From Spirochaeta thermophila DSM 6192 (GTDB lineage: Bacteria > Spirochaetota > Spirochaetia > Winmispirales > Winmispiraceae), in contig NC_014484.1 of the NCBI RefSeq assembly GCF_000147075.1, forward strand, positions 2,063,501 to 2,127,500: 64,000 bases of DNA. The letters are read 5' to 3'. The notes beneath the pieces are model-generated. The model had not been told where the DNA came from. It searched no databases and saw only the letters and a program-made list of their open reading frames with translations. Position 1 is the first letter of the stretch, and each line of letters opens with the position of its first letter. The translations under genes and the position numbers were made by a program. Shown piece after piece: positions 1 through 6,325 of this stretch.

Positions 1-1
1 A

Positions 2-31
2 ATAATACGACATGGTTTCTCCTCATGTCAA
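2..31 (-). promoter_or_regulatory. Promoter leading out of the left edge
   Basis: On the minus strand TTGACA (26-31) and TATTAT (2-7) are separated by 18 bp. The predicted transcription start lies just outside the window, so a minus-strand gene probably begins to the left. A purine-rich stretch plus ATG at 13-11 lies inside the spacer and would not be transcribed from this promoter. Confidence 0.5.
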
Positions 32-76
32 GCAGTACTTTATCTTTCACGCGTCCGTCTGGTAGGCTTTCCGTCC

Positions 77-1318
77 ATGGAGGGACTTCCCGACTATACG
101 CGCACCCCGGCCTTCGAGCGGCGGGTAAGGCGTCACGTGAAGGCACAGGAGCACCGCATCTTCGTGGAGGGGGTGGAGGCGTTTCTCCCCGAGCTCGAGG
201 CGGAGCTGGTAGCCCTGGGGTATGCGCCCGTACGGGAGCAGGGGGGATTCGGGGTGCGGGGACGGCAGGAGGATGTGTACCGCCTCAACCTCCACCTCGC
301 GGTGGCCTCCCGGGTCTGGATCGAGACGGCTTCGTTCCACGCGACGGCCACGGAGGGGGTCTTCCGAGGGGCGGCGCGGGTGCCGTGGGAGGTCTTCCTC
401 AACCCGCTCCTCCCGATACGCGTGGAGGCACGGCTCGTACACAGTCCGATCGGCCACGAGGGTCGGGCGGCGGGGGCGGTGCGGGATGCGGTGGCGCACC
501 GGTTCAGGGAGGCGGTGGGGACCGCGGTGCGCTGGGACGAGGGGACCGGGGGAGCGTGGGTGCAGCGGGTGCGGCTGGTGGGGGTGCGCAACCGGTGCCG
601 CATCCTCCTGGATACGACGGGGCCTGCCCTCTCGTTCCGCGGCTACCGGGTGGTGCAGGGCGAGGCGCCGCTCAGGGAGCACCTGGCGGCCGGGGTGGTG
701 CGGCGGGCGCTGAGGGTGTGCGGCGCATGGCCGCGGGTGCCGGATGACCTGGTGGTGGCGGATCCGTTCTGCGGGTCCGGCACGCTCGCGGTGGAGGCGG
801 CCTTCGTGGTGTACGGGGTGGCGCCGGGGAGGGGAAGGGGGTTCCTGTTCGAGCGGATGCCCTGGCACAGGGAGGGCGCGTGGGGCTTCGTACGGAGGAT
901 GGCGGGAGGGGAGGCGAAAGGGGGTCGGGTGATCGCGGGGGATGTGGACGGCGAGGCGGTGGAGGCGGCGCGGGCGAATGCACGCCGGGCGGGAGTCGAA
1001 AGCGGGATCCGCTTCCTCCAGAGGGACTTCTTCGCCCTGGACGCGGGGCAACTGGGGAGCGAGCGGGGCCTCCTCGTGAGCAACCTGCCGTACGGCGGAC
1101 GCCTCCCCCTTCCCCGGGACCTTCACTCACACGTGCTCCGCCACTTCGTGCAGGCCTTCCCCGGCTGGCGGGGGCTCTTCCTCCTTCCCTCACGCCTCGG
1201 GTCGGCCTTCCCTCCGGGGCTCTCGATGCGCCTCGTGGCCCGATTCAACCACGGGGGCATACCCGTCTCTGCGCTCTACGTCGGTCCACGGCGGGTGGAC
1301 AGCGATTCCAAAGCGTAG
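77..1318 (+). CDS. THUMP-domain class I RNA methyltransferase (RlmL/Trm14-like)
   Basis: A 413-residue protein resembling the COG0116 group of RNA guanine/adenine methyltransferases, which modify rRNA or tRNA with S-adenosylmethionine. The N-terminal ~190 residues fit a THUMP RNA-binding region. The C-terminal half is a Rossmann methyltransferase with the SAM motif DPFCGSGTLAVEAAF (residues ~230-245) and the catalytic-loop motif NLPYGG (~residue 338), the NPPY variant typical of this family. The ATG at 77 has only a weak ribosome site; an in-frame GTG at 137 is the alternative start and would still keep the THUMP domain. The exact target nucleotide cannot be read from the sequence. The fur promoter begins inside its 3' end. 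Confidence 0.82.
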   Translation: MEGLPDYTRTPAFERRVRRHVKAQEHRIFVEGVEAFLPELEAELVALGYAPVREQGGFGVRGRQEDVYRLNLHLAVASRVWIETASFHATATEGVFRGAARVPWEVFLNPLLPIRVEARLVHSPIGHEGRAAGAVRDAVAHRFREAVGTAVRWDEGTGGAWVQRVRLVGVRNRCRILLDTTGPALSFRGYRVVQGEAPLREHLAAGVVRRALRVCGAWPRVPDDLVVADPFCGSGTLAVEAAFVVYGVAPGRGRGFLFERMPWHREGAWGFVRRMAGGEAKGGRVIAGDVDGEAVEAARANARRAGVESGIRFLQRDFFALDAGQLGSERGLLVSNLPYGGRLPLPRDLHSHVLRHFVQAFPGWRGLFLLPSRLGSAFPPGLSMRLVARFNHGGIPVSALYVGPRRVDSDSKA

Positions 1319-1324
1319 TATATT
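1296..1324 (+). promoter_or_regulatory. Promoter of the Fur/PerR gene
   Basis: TGGACA (1296-1301), 17-bp spacer, TATATT (1319-1324), partly inside the 3' end of the methyltransferase gene. Predicted start ~1331 gives a 32-nt leader. Confidence 0.5.
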
Positions 1325-1340
1325 TACACTACAGTCGATA

Positions 1341-1355
1341 TTGGAATCATTACAG
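1341..1355 (+). promoter_or_regulatory. Possible Fur/PerR box in the fur leader
   Basis: TTGGAATCATTACAG has a 7-1-7 layout with 5 of 7 symmetric matches and shares the ATTACA half with the better box at dps. It lies between the predicted start and the ATG, as expected for autoregulation. Weak on its own. Confidence 0.3.
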
Positions 1356-1362
1356 AGTGTAT

Positions 1363-1800
1363 ATGAACAGAAAAGCAGAGGCCTTACGGGAAAAAGATGC
1401 AGTGGCCGTCCTCAGGGAACACGGGATAAAGGTCTCCCACCAGAGGGTCCTCATCCTCGAGTACCTGCTCGAGCACGACACGCATCCTACGGTGGATACC
1501 ATCTATCAGGACCTCCTCCCCCACGTCCCCGGACTCTCCAAGACCACCGTCTACAATACGGTGAGGCTCTTCGTCGAGAAGGGCATCGCCCAGGAGCTCA
1601 CCATAGAGGGGACGGAATTCCGCTACGACATCGCCGACCCATCCCATGCCCATTTCAAGTGTGTGCGCTGTGGCGCCCTCTACGACCTCCCCCTCCCTCA
1701 GGAACTCTCCGCAGCGCTCACGGTTCCTCCCGGTTTCAGACTCGAGGAATCGCACCTCTACCTCAAGGGACTCTGTCCCTCCTGCACACGCACGAATTGA
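1363..1800 (+). CDS. Fur-family metalloregulator, PerR-like
   Basis: A 145-residue DNA-binding repressor of the Fur superfamily. The N-terminal winged helix includes the recognition region SKTTVYNTVRLF (~residues 61-72). The C-terminal dimerisation domain carries the metal ligand region DPSHAHFKC and two Cys pairs, CVRC (~99-102) and CPSC near the end, which form the structural zinc site. It is assigned to the PerR type because the next gene is dps and a PerR-like box overlaps the dps promoter; Fur or Zur function is not excluded. The ATG at 1363 matches the family N-terminus; upstream codons in the same frame belong to the shadow of the methyltransferase gene. The ribosome site is weak. Confidence 0.85.
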   Translation: MNRKAEALREKDAVAVLREHGIKVSHQRVLILEYLLEHDTHPTVDTIYQDLLPHVPGLSKTTVYNTVRLFVEKGIAQELTIEGTEFRYDIADPSHAHFKCVRCGALYDLPLPQELSAALTVPPGFRLEESHLYLKGLCPSCTRTN

Positions 1801-1819
1801 GCGACGGGAATCCAAGGGG

Positions 1820-1848
1820 TAGACGGGAGAGGTGGTTTTTGGTATACT
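1820..1848 (+). promoter_or_regulatory. dps promoter with extended -10
   Basis: TAGACG (1820-1825), 17 bp, TATACT (1843-1848) preceded by TG one base upstream (extended -10). Predicted start ~1855, inside the PerR-like box. Confidence 0.6.
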
Positions 1849-1852
1849 CAAA

Positions 1853-1867
1853 TTGTACTAATTACAA
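1853..1867 (+). promoter_or_regulatory. PerR-like operator over the dps start site
   Basis: TTGTACTAATTACAA is a 15-mer with 7-1-7 dyad symmetry (6 of 7 positions) and close to the known PerR consensus TTATAATNATTATAA. It covers the predicted transcription start, so a bound repressor would block dps; peroxide-driven release would induce it. An overlapping dyad TACTAA/TTAGTA (1856-1874) may extend the site. Confidence 0.6.
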
Positions 1868-1899
1868 GTTAGTATAAAATTCAATTTTGGAGGTGCCAC

Positions 1900-2352
1900 A
1901 TGGCTACCGTATCCTATCCCGAAACCGCACGGTTTCTCAACGAGTACCTCGCCGATCTCTCGGTGCTCTACCAGAAACTCAGATCCTTCCACTGGAACGT
2001 GGAGGGCCCGGTCTTCTTCACCCTCCACGCAAAGACCGAGGAGTACTACGACGAGGTCGCCGAGGAGATAGACGAGGTGGCGGAGCGCATCCTCATGATC
2101 GGCTCCAGGCCCGTCTCCACGCTCAAGGAGTACCTCGAGAGGGCATCCCTCAAGGAGGCCCCCGCAAAGGCGTACCGAGCCGAGGAGATCGTGGGACACC
2201 TGGTGCAGGACTTCTCCACCCTGGTGGAGGCCCTGCATCGGGGGATCGCCGTGGCCGAAAAGGAAGGTGACCCGGGCACGGTGGACCTGCTGACCGGATC
2301 GCTCCAGCGCTACGAGAAGGAGCTCTGGATGCTCAAGTCCTTCTCGGCCTGA
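1900..2352 (+). CDS. dps: Dps-family ferritin-like DNA-protection protein
   Basis: A 150-residue four-helix ferritin-like protein. Dps dodecamers oxidise and store Fe(II) with hydrogen peroxide and shield DNA from hydroxyl radicals. The hallmark ferroxidase region FHWNVEGPVFFTLHAKTEEY (~residues 29-48) contains the conserved His, then a downstream acidic helix with DEVAEEIDEVAERIL. The start has a strong TTGGAGG ribosome site 6 nt upstream. It follows the Fur/PerR gene and has a PerR-like box over its own promoter, the classic peroxide-stress arrangement. Length is typical. A hairpin follows the stop codon. Confidence 0.92.
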   Translation: MATVSYPETARFLNEYLADLSVLYQKLRSFHWNVEGPVFFTLHAKTEEYYDEVAEEIDEVAERILMIGSRPVSTLKEYLERASLKEAPAKAYRAEEIVGHLVQDFSTLVEALHRGIAVAEKEGDPGTVDLLTGSLQRYEKELWMLKSFSA

Positions 2353-2367
2353 GATCACCGCAGAAGA

Positions 2368-2395
2368 AGAGAGGGGAGCGTTCGCTCCCCTCTCT
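2368..2395. terminator. Hairpin between convergent dps and sugar-binding-protein genes
   Basis: Perfect 13-bp inverted repeat (AGAGAGGGGAGCG and its complement) with a 2-nt centre. No T-tract on either side, so it may act as a bidirectional terminator with help or as a 3'-end stabiliser. Confidence 0.6.
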
Positions 2396-2416
2396 CTGTA
2401 GTGCATGTACAGGGGC

Positions 2417-4054
2417 CTACTTCCCCTTGTAGCCGTAGAACTGCTCCAGTTTGGCCTTACGCTCGTCGATGATGGCCTGCCCTCCGGAGCTGAGATAATC
2501 CCTCATACCCTGATCGAACACCCTGTCGAAGTCCGACGGCTTGGCGATGACGGACTGGACCAGGAGGTTGTTGCGCTTCTCGGAGAGGGCGGGACCCATC
2601 CCCTCTTCCGCCTTGATCTCTCCCACGTTGAACCGCTTGATCAGGCGAAGATCTTTCGACCAGAGATCGAGGGAGCGCACGATGAACTCGGGCTCCACCT
2701 CGGGATACCCGAGGGCCATGGACTTCCTGGTGATCTCCGGATCGCCGAGATCGAGACCGTTGAGGGTGATGGTGTAGTCGTAGTTGAAGGGGCCGTGCAT
2801 CGCAAGCTCACCCTCGACCTTGAGCATCCGGATGCTCCCATCGGCCAGCACCTCGTGGTGCACGCCCTCCTGTCCGATCTGGAGGAAGCGCCGCTTCGCG
2901 GGATCGCTGATCCAGTTCACGTACAGGAGCGATGCGAGCGGTTCCTTGTTGGAAGCGGGGAAGAAGATCTTGCGGTCAACCGGGATTCCGGAGTACTTCC
3001 TGTACTTGCCGGCGTCGTTCTTGAAGGTGTCGATCGCCACGAACGCCGCATCGGGCCCCACGATCCTCTTCAGGTTCGCGTGGATCGAGTCCTCACCACC
3101 TCGGTAGGGGTAGTCGTGGTTCTGTATGAACGACCCCACGTACCCGGCCTTCGCGAGGTTGTCAGCGGTCGGATCACCCACGGGATAGAGCGGGAAGTCC
3201 TTCCAGATGAGGCCCTCGTTGTACCACTTGTTGAGGAGCCGGATGGCCTCCTTGGTTCCCGGGTGGAGGAGGTTCCTGTCGTCGAATCCATAGATGTAGT
3301 ACTCCTCGTCGGAGATCTTGTCCGGGATGAACGACCAGATGAGGTTCCGCGCATACCAGGCCACGTCCACCGTGAGGAGGAAGGGGATCATCTTGTCCGC
3401 ATCCTTGCCCAGGAGCGTCTCCGCATTGTCGCGGAAGGCCCTGATCGTCCTCTCGAACTCCTGACGGGTCGTGGGTTCCTTGAGACCGAGCTTCTTGAGC
3501 CAGTCCTGGCGGATGAAGGTCACGGTGCCGGTGATCGGCTTACGGATCCCCTCGATGGCCCACAGGGTGCCGGTGACCGGATCCTGATCGAAGTAGATGA
3601 ACTCGTCACCCAGGAGATCCCAGAGAGCCTTCAACTGGGGCTTGTACTGGTCGAGCAGCGGAGCCAGATCCAACACACCACCCATGTTCGCATAGGTCTG
3701 GATGGTGGGATAGTCATAGGTGTAACACACGTCAGGGGCCTCACCCGCAGCGAGCAGGTTGTTGAGCACCTGCACCTCCTGCCAGCGCGGTACGGGCTTG
3801 AAGATCACTTCCACGTTGTGATCCCGGAGCATCCCTTCCTTGATGTAGTCGGTCCAGATGTTGTCGTCGGCGGGGGTACCACCACGATCCCAGATCTCCA
3901 CCGTGATCGTCCGCGTCGTGGTGAACCGGCCGTTCACCAGCTCATCCGTGCCCGCCGTCGGCGCGGCCTTGCCGCCCTTCTCCCCTTGTCCTTCCGCGAA
4001 GGCGAAGGAGACCGCCGTGAGGAGGCACAGAAGCACGATCAATGCCTTTTTCAT
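2417..4054 (-). CDS. Extracellular sugar-binding protein of an LplABC-type ABC importer
   Basis: A 545-residue family-1 solute-binding protein resembling the LplA/YtcQ group that delivers oligosaccharides to two-permease importers. An N-terminal signal peptide (hydrophobic residues ~4-20 ending in FAFA) is followed by a flexible EGQGEKGG stretch; there is no lipobox cysteine, so it is probably periplasmic. A strong AGGAGG ribosome site precedes the ATG. It is the last gene of the permease-permease-binding protein operon. A hairpin and a possible internal promoter in the 59-nt gap upstream could raise its expression. The neighbouring GH2 enzyme suggests a beta-linked oligosaccharide ligand. 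The ATPase is not encoded here, so a shared MsmK-type ATPase encoded elsewhere is likely. Confidence 0.87.
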   Translation of the reverse strand: MKKALIVLLCLLTAVSFAFAEGQGEKGGKAAPTAGTDELVNGRFTTTRTITVEIWDRGGTPADDNIWTDYIKEGMLRDHNVEVIFKPVPRWQEVQVLNNLLAAGEAPDVCYTYDYPTIQTYANMGGVLDLAPLLDQYKPQLKALWDLLGDEFIYFDQDPVTGTLWAIEGIRKPITGTVTFIRQDWLKKLGLKEPTTRQEFERTIRAFRDNAETLLGKDADKMIPFLLTVDVAWYARNLIWSFIPDKISDEEYYIYGFDDRNLLHPGTKEAIRLLNKWYNEGLIWKDFPLYPVGDPTADNLAKAGYVGSFIQNHDYPYRGGEDSIHANLKRIVGPDAAFVAIDTFKNDAGKYRKYSGIPVDRKIFFPASNKEPLASLLYVNWISDPAKRRFLQIGQEGVHHEVLADGSIRMLKVEGELAMHGPFNYDYTITLNGLDLGDPEITRKSMALGYPEVEPEFIVRSLDLWSKDLRLIKRFNVGEIKAEEGMGPALSEKRNNLLVQSVIAKPSDFDRVFDQGMRDYLSSGGQAIIDERKAKLEQFYGYKGK

Positions 4055-4081
4055 GGTATCCTCCTATATAAGATGATATAA

Positions 4082-4101
4082 ACCGCACACAACGGTGCGG
4101 T
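4082..4101 (-). terminator. Intercistronic hairpin before the binding-protein gene
   Basis: ACCGCAC and GTGCGGT form a 7-bp stem with a 6-nt loop, followed on the minus strand by TTTATAT. It could be a partial terminator or an mRNA-stabilising stem; a TTGTGT/TATATA pair nearby may also be an internal promoter. Confidence 0.35.
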
Positions 4102-4113
4102 GGAACGCCCCTC

Positions 4114-4983
4114 CTATTCCTTGATGGACCCCAGTGTCACCCCCTGGATGAAGTAACGCTGGAGCCACGGATACACCAGGAGTATCGGGACCGTGGCGAA
4201 CATGACTGCGGCCGCCTTGAGACTCTCGCTGAGGCCGAGCGGGATGTTCCCCTCGAGGGAGTAGGTCTCCACCTCGCTCACCGACTGGATGAGGAAGTAG
4301 AGGAGGAGGGAGATGGGATAGAACTCGCGCTTGTTCATGAACATGAGGGCATCGGAATAGGTGTTCCACCTCCCTACCGCGTAGAAGAGCGCGAGGGTGG
4401 CGATGATCGGCAGGGAGAGCGGCAGGTAGATGCTCACGAGTATGCGCACCGGGTTCGCACCGTCCATCTCCGCCGACTCCCGGAGGCTCGTCGGTATCGT
4501 ATAGAAGTAGTTCCTCATGAGGATGATGTTGAAGACGCTCAGGCAGTAGGGGACGATGAGCACGAGGGGGTGATTCAGGAGCCCGATGTCCTTGAGCAGC
4601 AGGTACATGGGGATGGTACCCGCATTGAAGTACATGGTGAACAGGATGAGGGACATGATCACGCTCCGTCCCTTGAGATGATCGTAGGTGAGCGGGTAGG
4701 CGCAGATCGCCGTCATGAAGAGCGAGAGCATGGTCCCGGCCGCGGTGATGATGACCGTCCAGACGAAGGCCCACGTGTACTTCGTATCCTCGAGTACGAG
4801 GCGGTAGGCTTCGAAGTTGAGCCCCTTCGGCCAGAGCCCTACCTCTCCCCTCACCAGATATTCCGAATCGCTCAGAGACCTTGCGAGCAGATTGACCATG
4901 GGCAGGAGACACACGACGATGACCAGGATGCTCACTGCCACGGCAAAGTAGTCGAGCCATCTCGAATCCCGTGACGTTCTCAT
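4114..4983 (-). CDS. ABC sugar importer permease, LplC/YtcP type
   Basis: A 289-residue inner-membrane permease of the MalG-like fold (BPD_transp_1). About six hydrophobic segments are visible, starting with WLDYFAVAVSILVIVVCLLP. The cytoplasmic EAA loop reads ESAEMDGANPVRILVSIYLP (~residues 175-194), the site that docks on the ATPase. I chose the ATG at 4983 because GGGGAGG lies 7 nt upstream; the GTG at 4989 is too close to that ribosome site. It is 14 bp downstream of the LplB-type permease and is clearly in the same operon. Confidence 0.88.
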   Translation of the reverse strand: MRTSRDSRWLDYFAVAVSILVIVVCLLPMVNLLARSLSDSEYLVRGEVGLWPKGLNFEAYRLVLEDTKYTWAFVWTVIITAAGTMLSLFMTAICAYPLTYDHLKGRSVIMSLILFTMYFNAGTIPMYLLLKDIGLLNHPLVLIVPYCLSVFNIILMRNYFYTIPTSLRESAEMDGANPVRILVSIYLPLSLPIIATLALFYAVGRWNTYSDALMFMNKREFYPISLLLYFLIQSVSEVETYSLEGNIPLGLSESLKAAAVMFATVPILLVYPWLQRYFIQGVTLGSIKE

Positions 4984-4997
4984 CTTCACACCTCCCC

Positions 4998-5942
4998 TCA
5001 GAGAATACCGCGCTCACCGAACCGCTTGGCCAGACGATCGGCCAGCACCAGGAGCATCACGTTGATGACGGACTGGAACAGACCCACCGCGGTGGTGAGG
5101 GAGAACTGGAGTCCCCGGATGCCGTAGTTGTACACGAAGATGGCAATCACATCCGAGACGTCCTTCACCAACGGATTGCGGAGCGCATAGGGTCTGTCGA
5201 AGTAGCTCCCCATGAGATGTCCCAGGGAGAGGATGAGCAGGATCACTATGGTGGGACGTATTCCGGGCAGGGTGACGTGCCAGATACGGCGGAGCCGCCC
5301 GGCCCCGTCTATGGCCGCGGCCTCGTAGAGCTCGGGGTTGATGCTCGTCATGGCCGCGAGATAGATGATGGTGTTCCATCCCACGCTCTGCCAGATCCCG
5401 AGGACCACATAGGTGCCGACCCAGTAGTTCGGGTCGTTGAGGAAGGGTATCGGCCCGGCTCCCAGCTTCTTCAGCCAGATGTTGAGGAGACCCGTATTGG
5501 GGGCGAGGAGCTGGAGGGCCATCCCGGCGATGATCACCCATGAAAGGAAGTGGGGCATGTAGGCGATGGTCTGGGTGACCCTCTTGAAGCGGTGGTACGG
5601 GAGCTCGTTCAGGATGAGGGCCAGGATGATGGGCGCCGGGAACCCGAAGAGGAGATCGAGGGAGTTGAGCATGAGGGTGTTGCGGAGCGCGAGGAGGAAG
5701 TCCCTGTTCTTGAAGGCCTTTATGAAGTACTCGAACCCGTGGTTGTCGGCCCAGGGCATCTCCCAGGGGCTCTTCACTATGCTGTACTTCTTGAAGGCGA
5801 TCTGGATATAGGTCATAGGGATGTACTTGAAGATGAAGAAGTACAGCATCGGCAAGAGGAGCATGAGATAGAGCGTCCAGTACTTGCTCAGATAGGTCCG
5901 CAGATCCCTCGTCTTCAGTGCTATACTCGGCGTTCTGTTCAT
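4998..5942 (-). CDS. ABC sugar importer permease, LplB type; probable leaderless start
   Basis: A 314-residue inner-membrane permease, partner of the LplC-type protein. The N-terminus (WTLYLMLLLPMLYFFIFKYI, then PMTYIQIAFKKY) is typical of LplB/YtcP-like proteins, and the EAA loop is YEAAAIDGAGRLRRIWHVTL. The start at 5942 matches family N-termini, whereas the upstream in-frame extension is not protein-like. No ribosome site precedes this ATG, and the TTGACA-N18-TATACT promoter is placed so that transcription should begin at the A of the ATG. First gene of the importer operon and divergent from the GH2 glycosidase. Confidence 0.87.
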   Translation of the reverse strand: MNRTPSIALKTRDLRTYLSKYWTLYLMLLLPMLYFFIFKYIPMTYIQIAFKKYSIVKSPWEMPWADNHGFEYFIKAFKNRDFLLALRNTLMLNSLDLLFGFPAPIILALILNELPYHRFKRVTQTIAYMPHFLSWVIIAGMALQLLAPNTGLLNIWLKKLGAGPIPFLNDPNYWVGTYVVLGIWQSVGWNTIIYLAAMTSINPELYEAAAIDGAGRLRRIWHVTLPGIRPTIVILLILSLGHLMGSYFDRPYALRNPLVKDVSDVIAIFVYNYGIRGLQFSLTTAVGLFQSVINVMLLVLADRLAKRFGERGIL

Positions 5943-5948
5943 GTCACC

Positions 5949-5998
5949 AGTATAGTACCAGGTTTTCGATCCTGTCAATAAAAAATTTTTTAAAATAC
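5949..5998 (-). promoter_or_regulatory. Strong promoter with UP-like element for the sugar importer operon
   Basis: On the minus strand an almost pure A/T tract (5979-5998) sits directly upstream of TTGACA (5973-5978), then an 18-bp spacer and TATACT (5949-5954). Predicted start is 5942, the first base of the permease start codon. The A/T tract fits an alpha-CTD UP element. Confidence 0.7.
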
Positions 5999-6325
5999 CT
6001 TTAACAAGTCTGTCGAAACAATACCGGCTTCTCCCTCTCCCTCCTCCTCTCCGTCCCTCGCCCTGCCGGGCACGCGGACAGGGGACGTCCCTCGTGTGCA
6101 ACTTCATCCACTATAAAAATCTAACGCTCCGGCTCTCCGGGCGTGGGAAGGACACGGCCGCCTTCCCGGAAAGAGGATCGACTGACAATAGGACAACCCG
6201 ATGACCGTGTAACCCTTGTGGGGGCCCGGCCCGCCTGCGAGGTGCCTGCAGGGTTGTGCGGACATCTCCTTTCTGGTGTAATATCCCCCATCCACGAAGG
6301 TCCACAAAGGGAGTATATACCACCC
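5999..6325 (+). other. Intergenic region upstream of the GH2 glycosidase
   Basis: No convincing gene. It holds an inverted repeat GGGAAGG/CCTTCCC flanking GGCCGC (~6150-6175), a distant dyad AACCCT/AGGGTT (6210-6256) enclosing a GC-rich stretch, and a candidate -10 TAATAT (6279-6284) with TTGTGC (6254-6259) at a long 19-bp spacing. The stems could be operator sites or a folded leader. Confidence 0.35.

Noticed and set aside
1-13. Minus-strand gene starting at position 13 (ATG preceded by GAGGAG)
   Set aside because: The ATG lies in the spacer of a good promoter pointing left, so it would not be transcribed from it; too little sequence remains to support a gene.
880-1362. Long N-terminal extension of the Fur/PerR frame
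   Set aside because: It is the shadow of the methyltransferase gene; the winged-helix domain starts right after the ATG at 1363.
6143-6325. 61-codon in-frame extension of the GH2 enzyme
   Set aside because: Sequence is Arg/Pro-rich and unlike GH2 N-termini; a ribosome site lies before the ATG at 6326.
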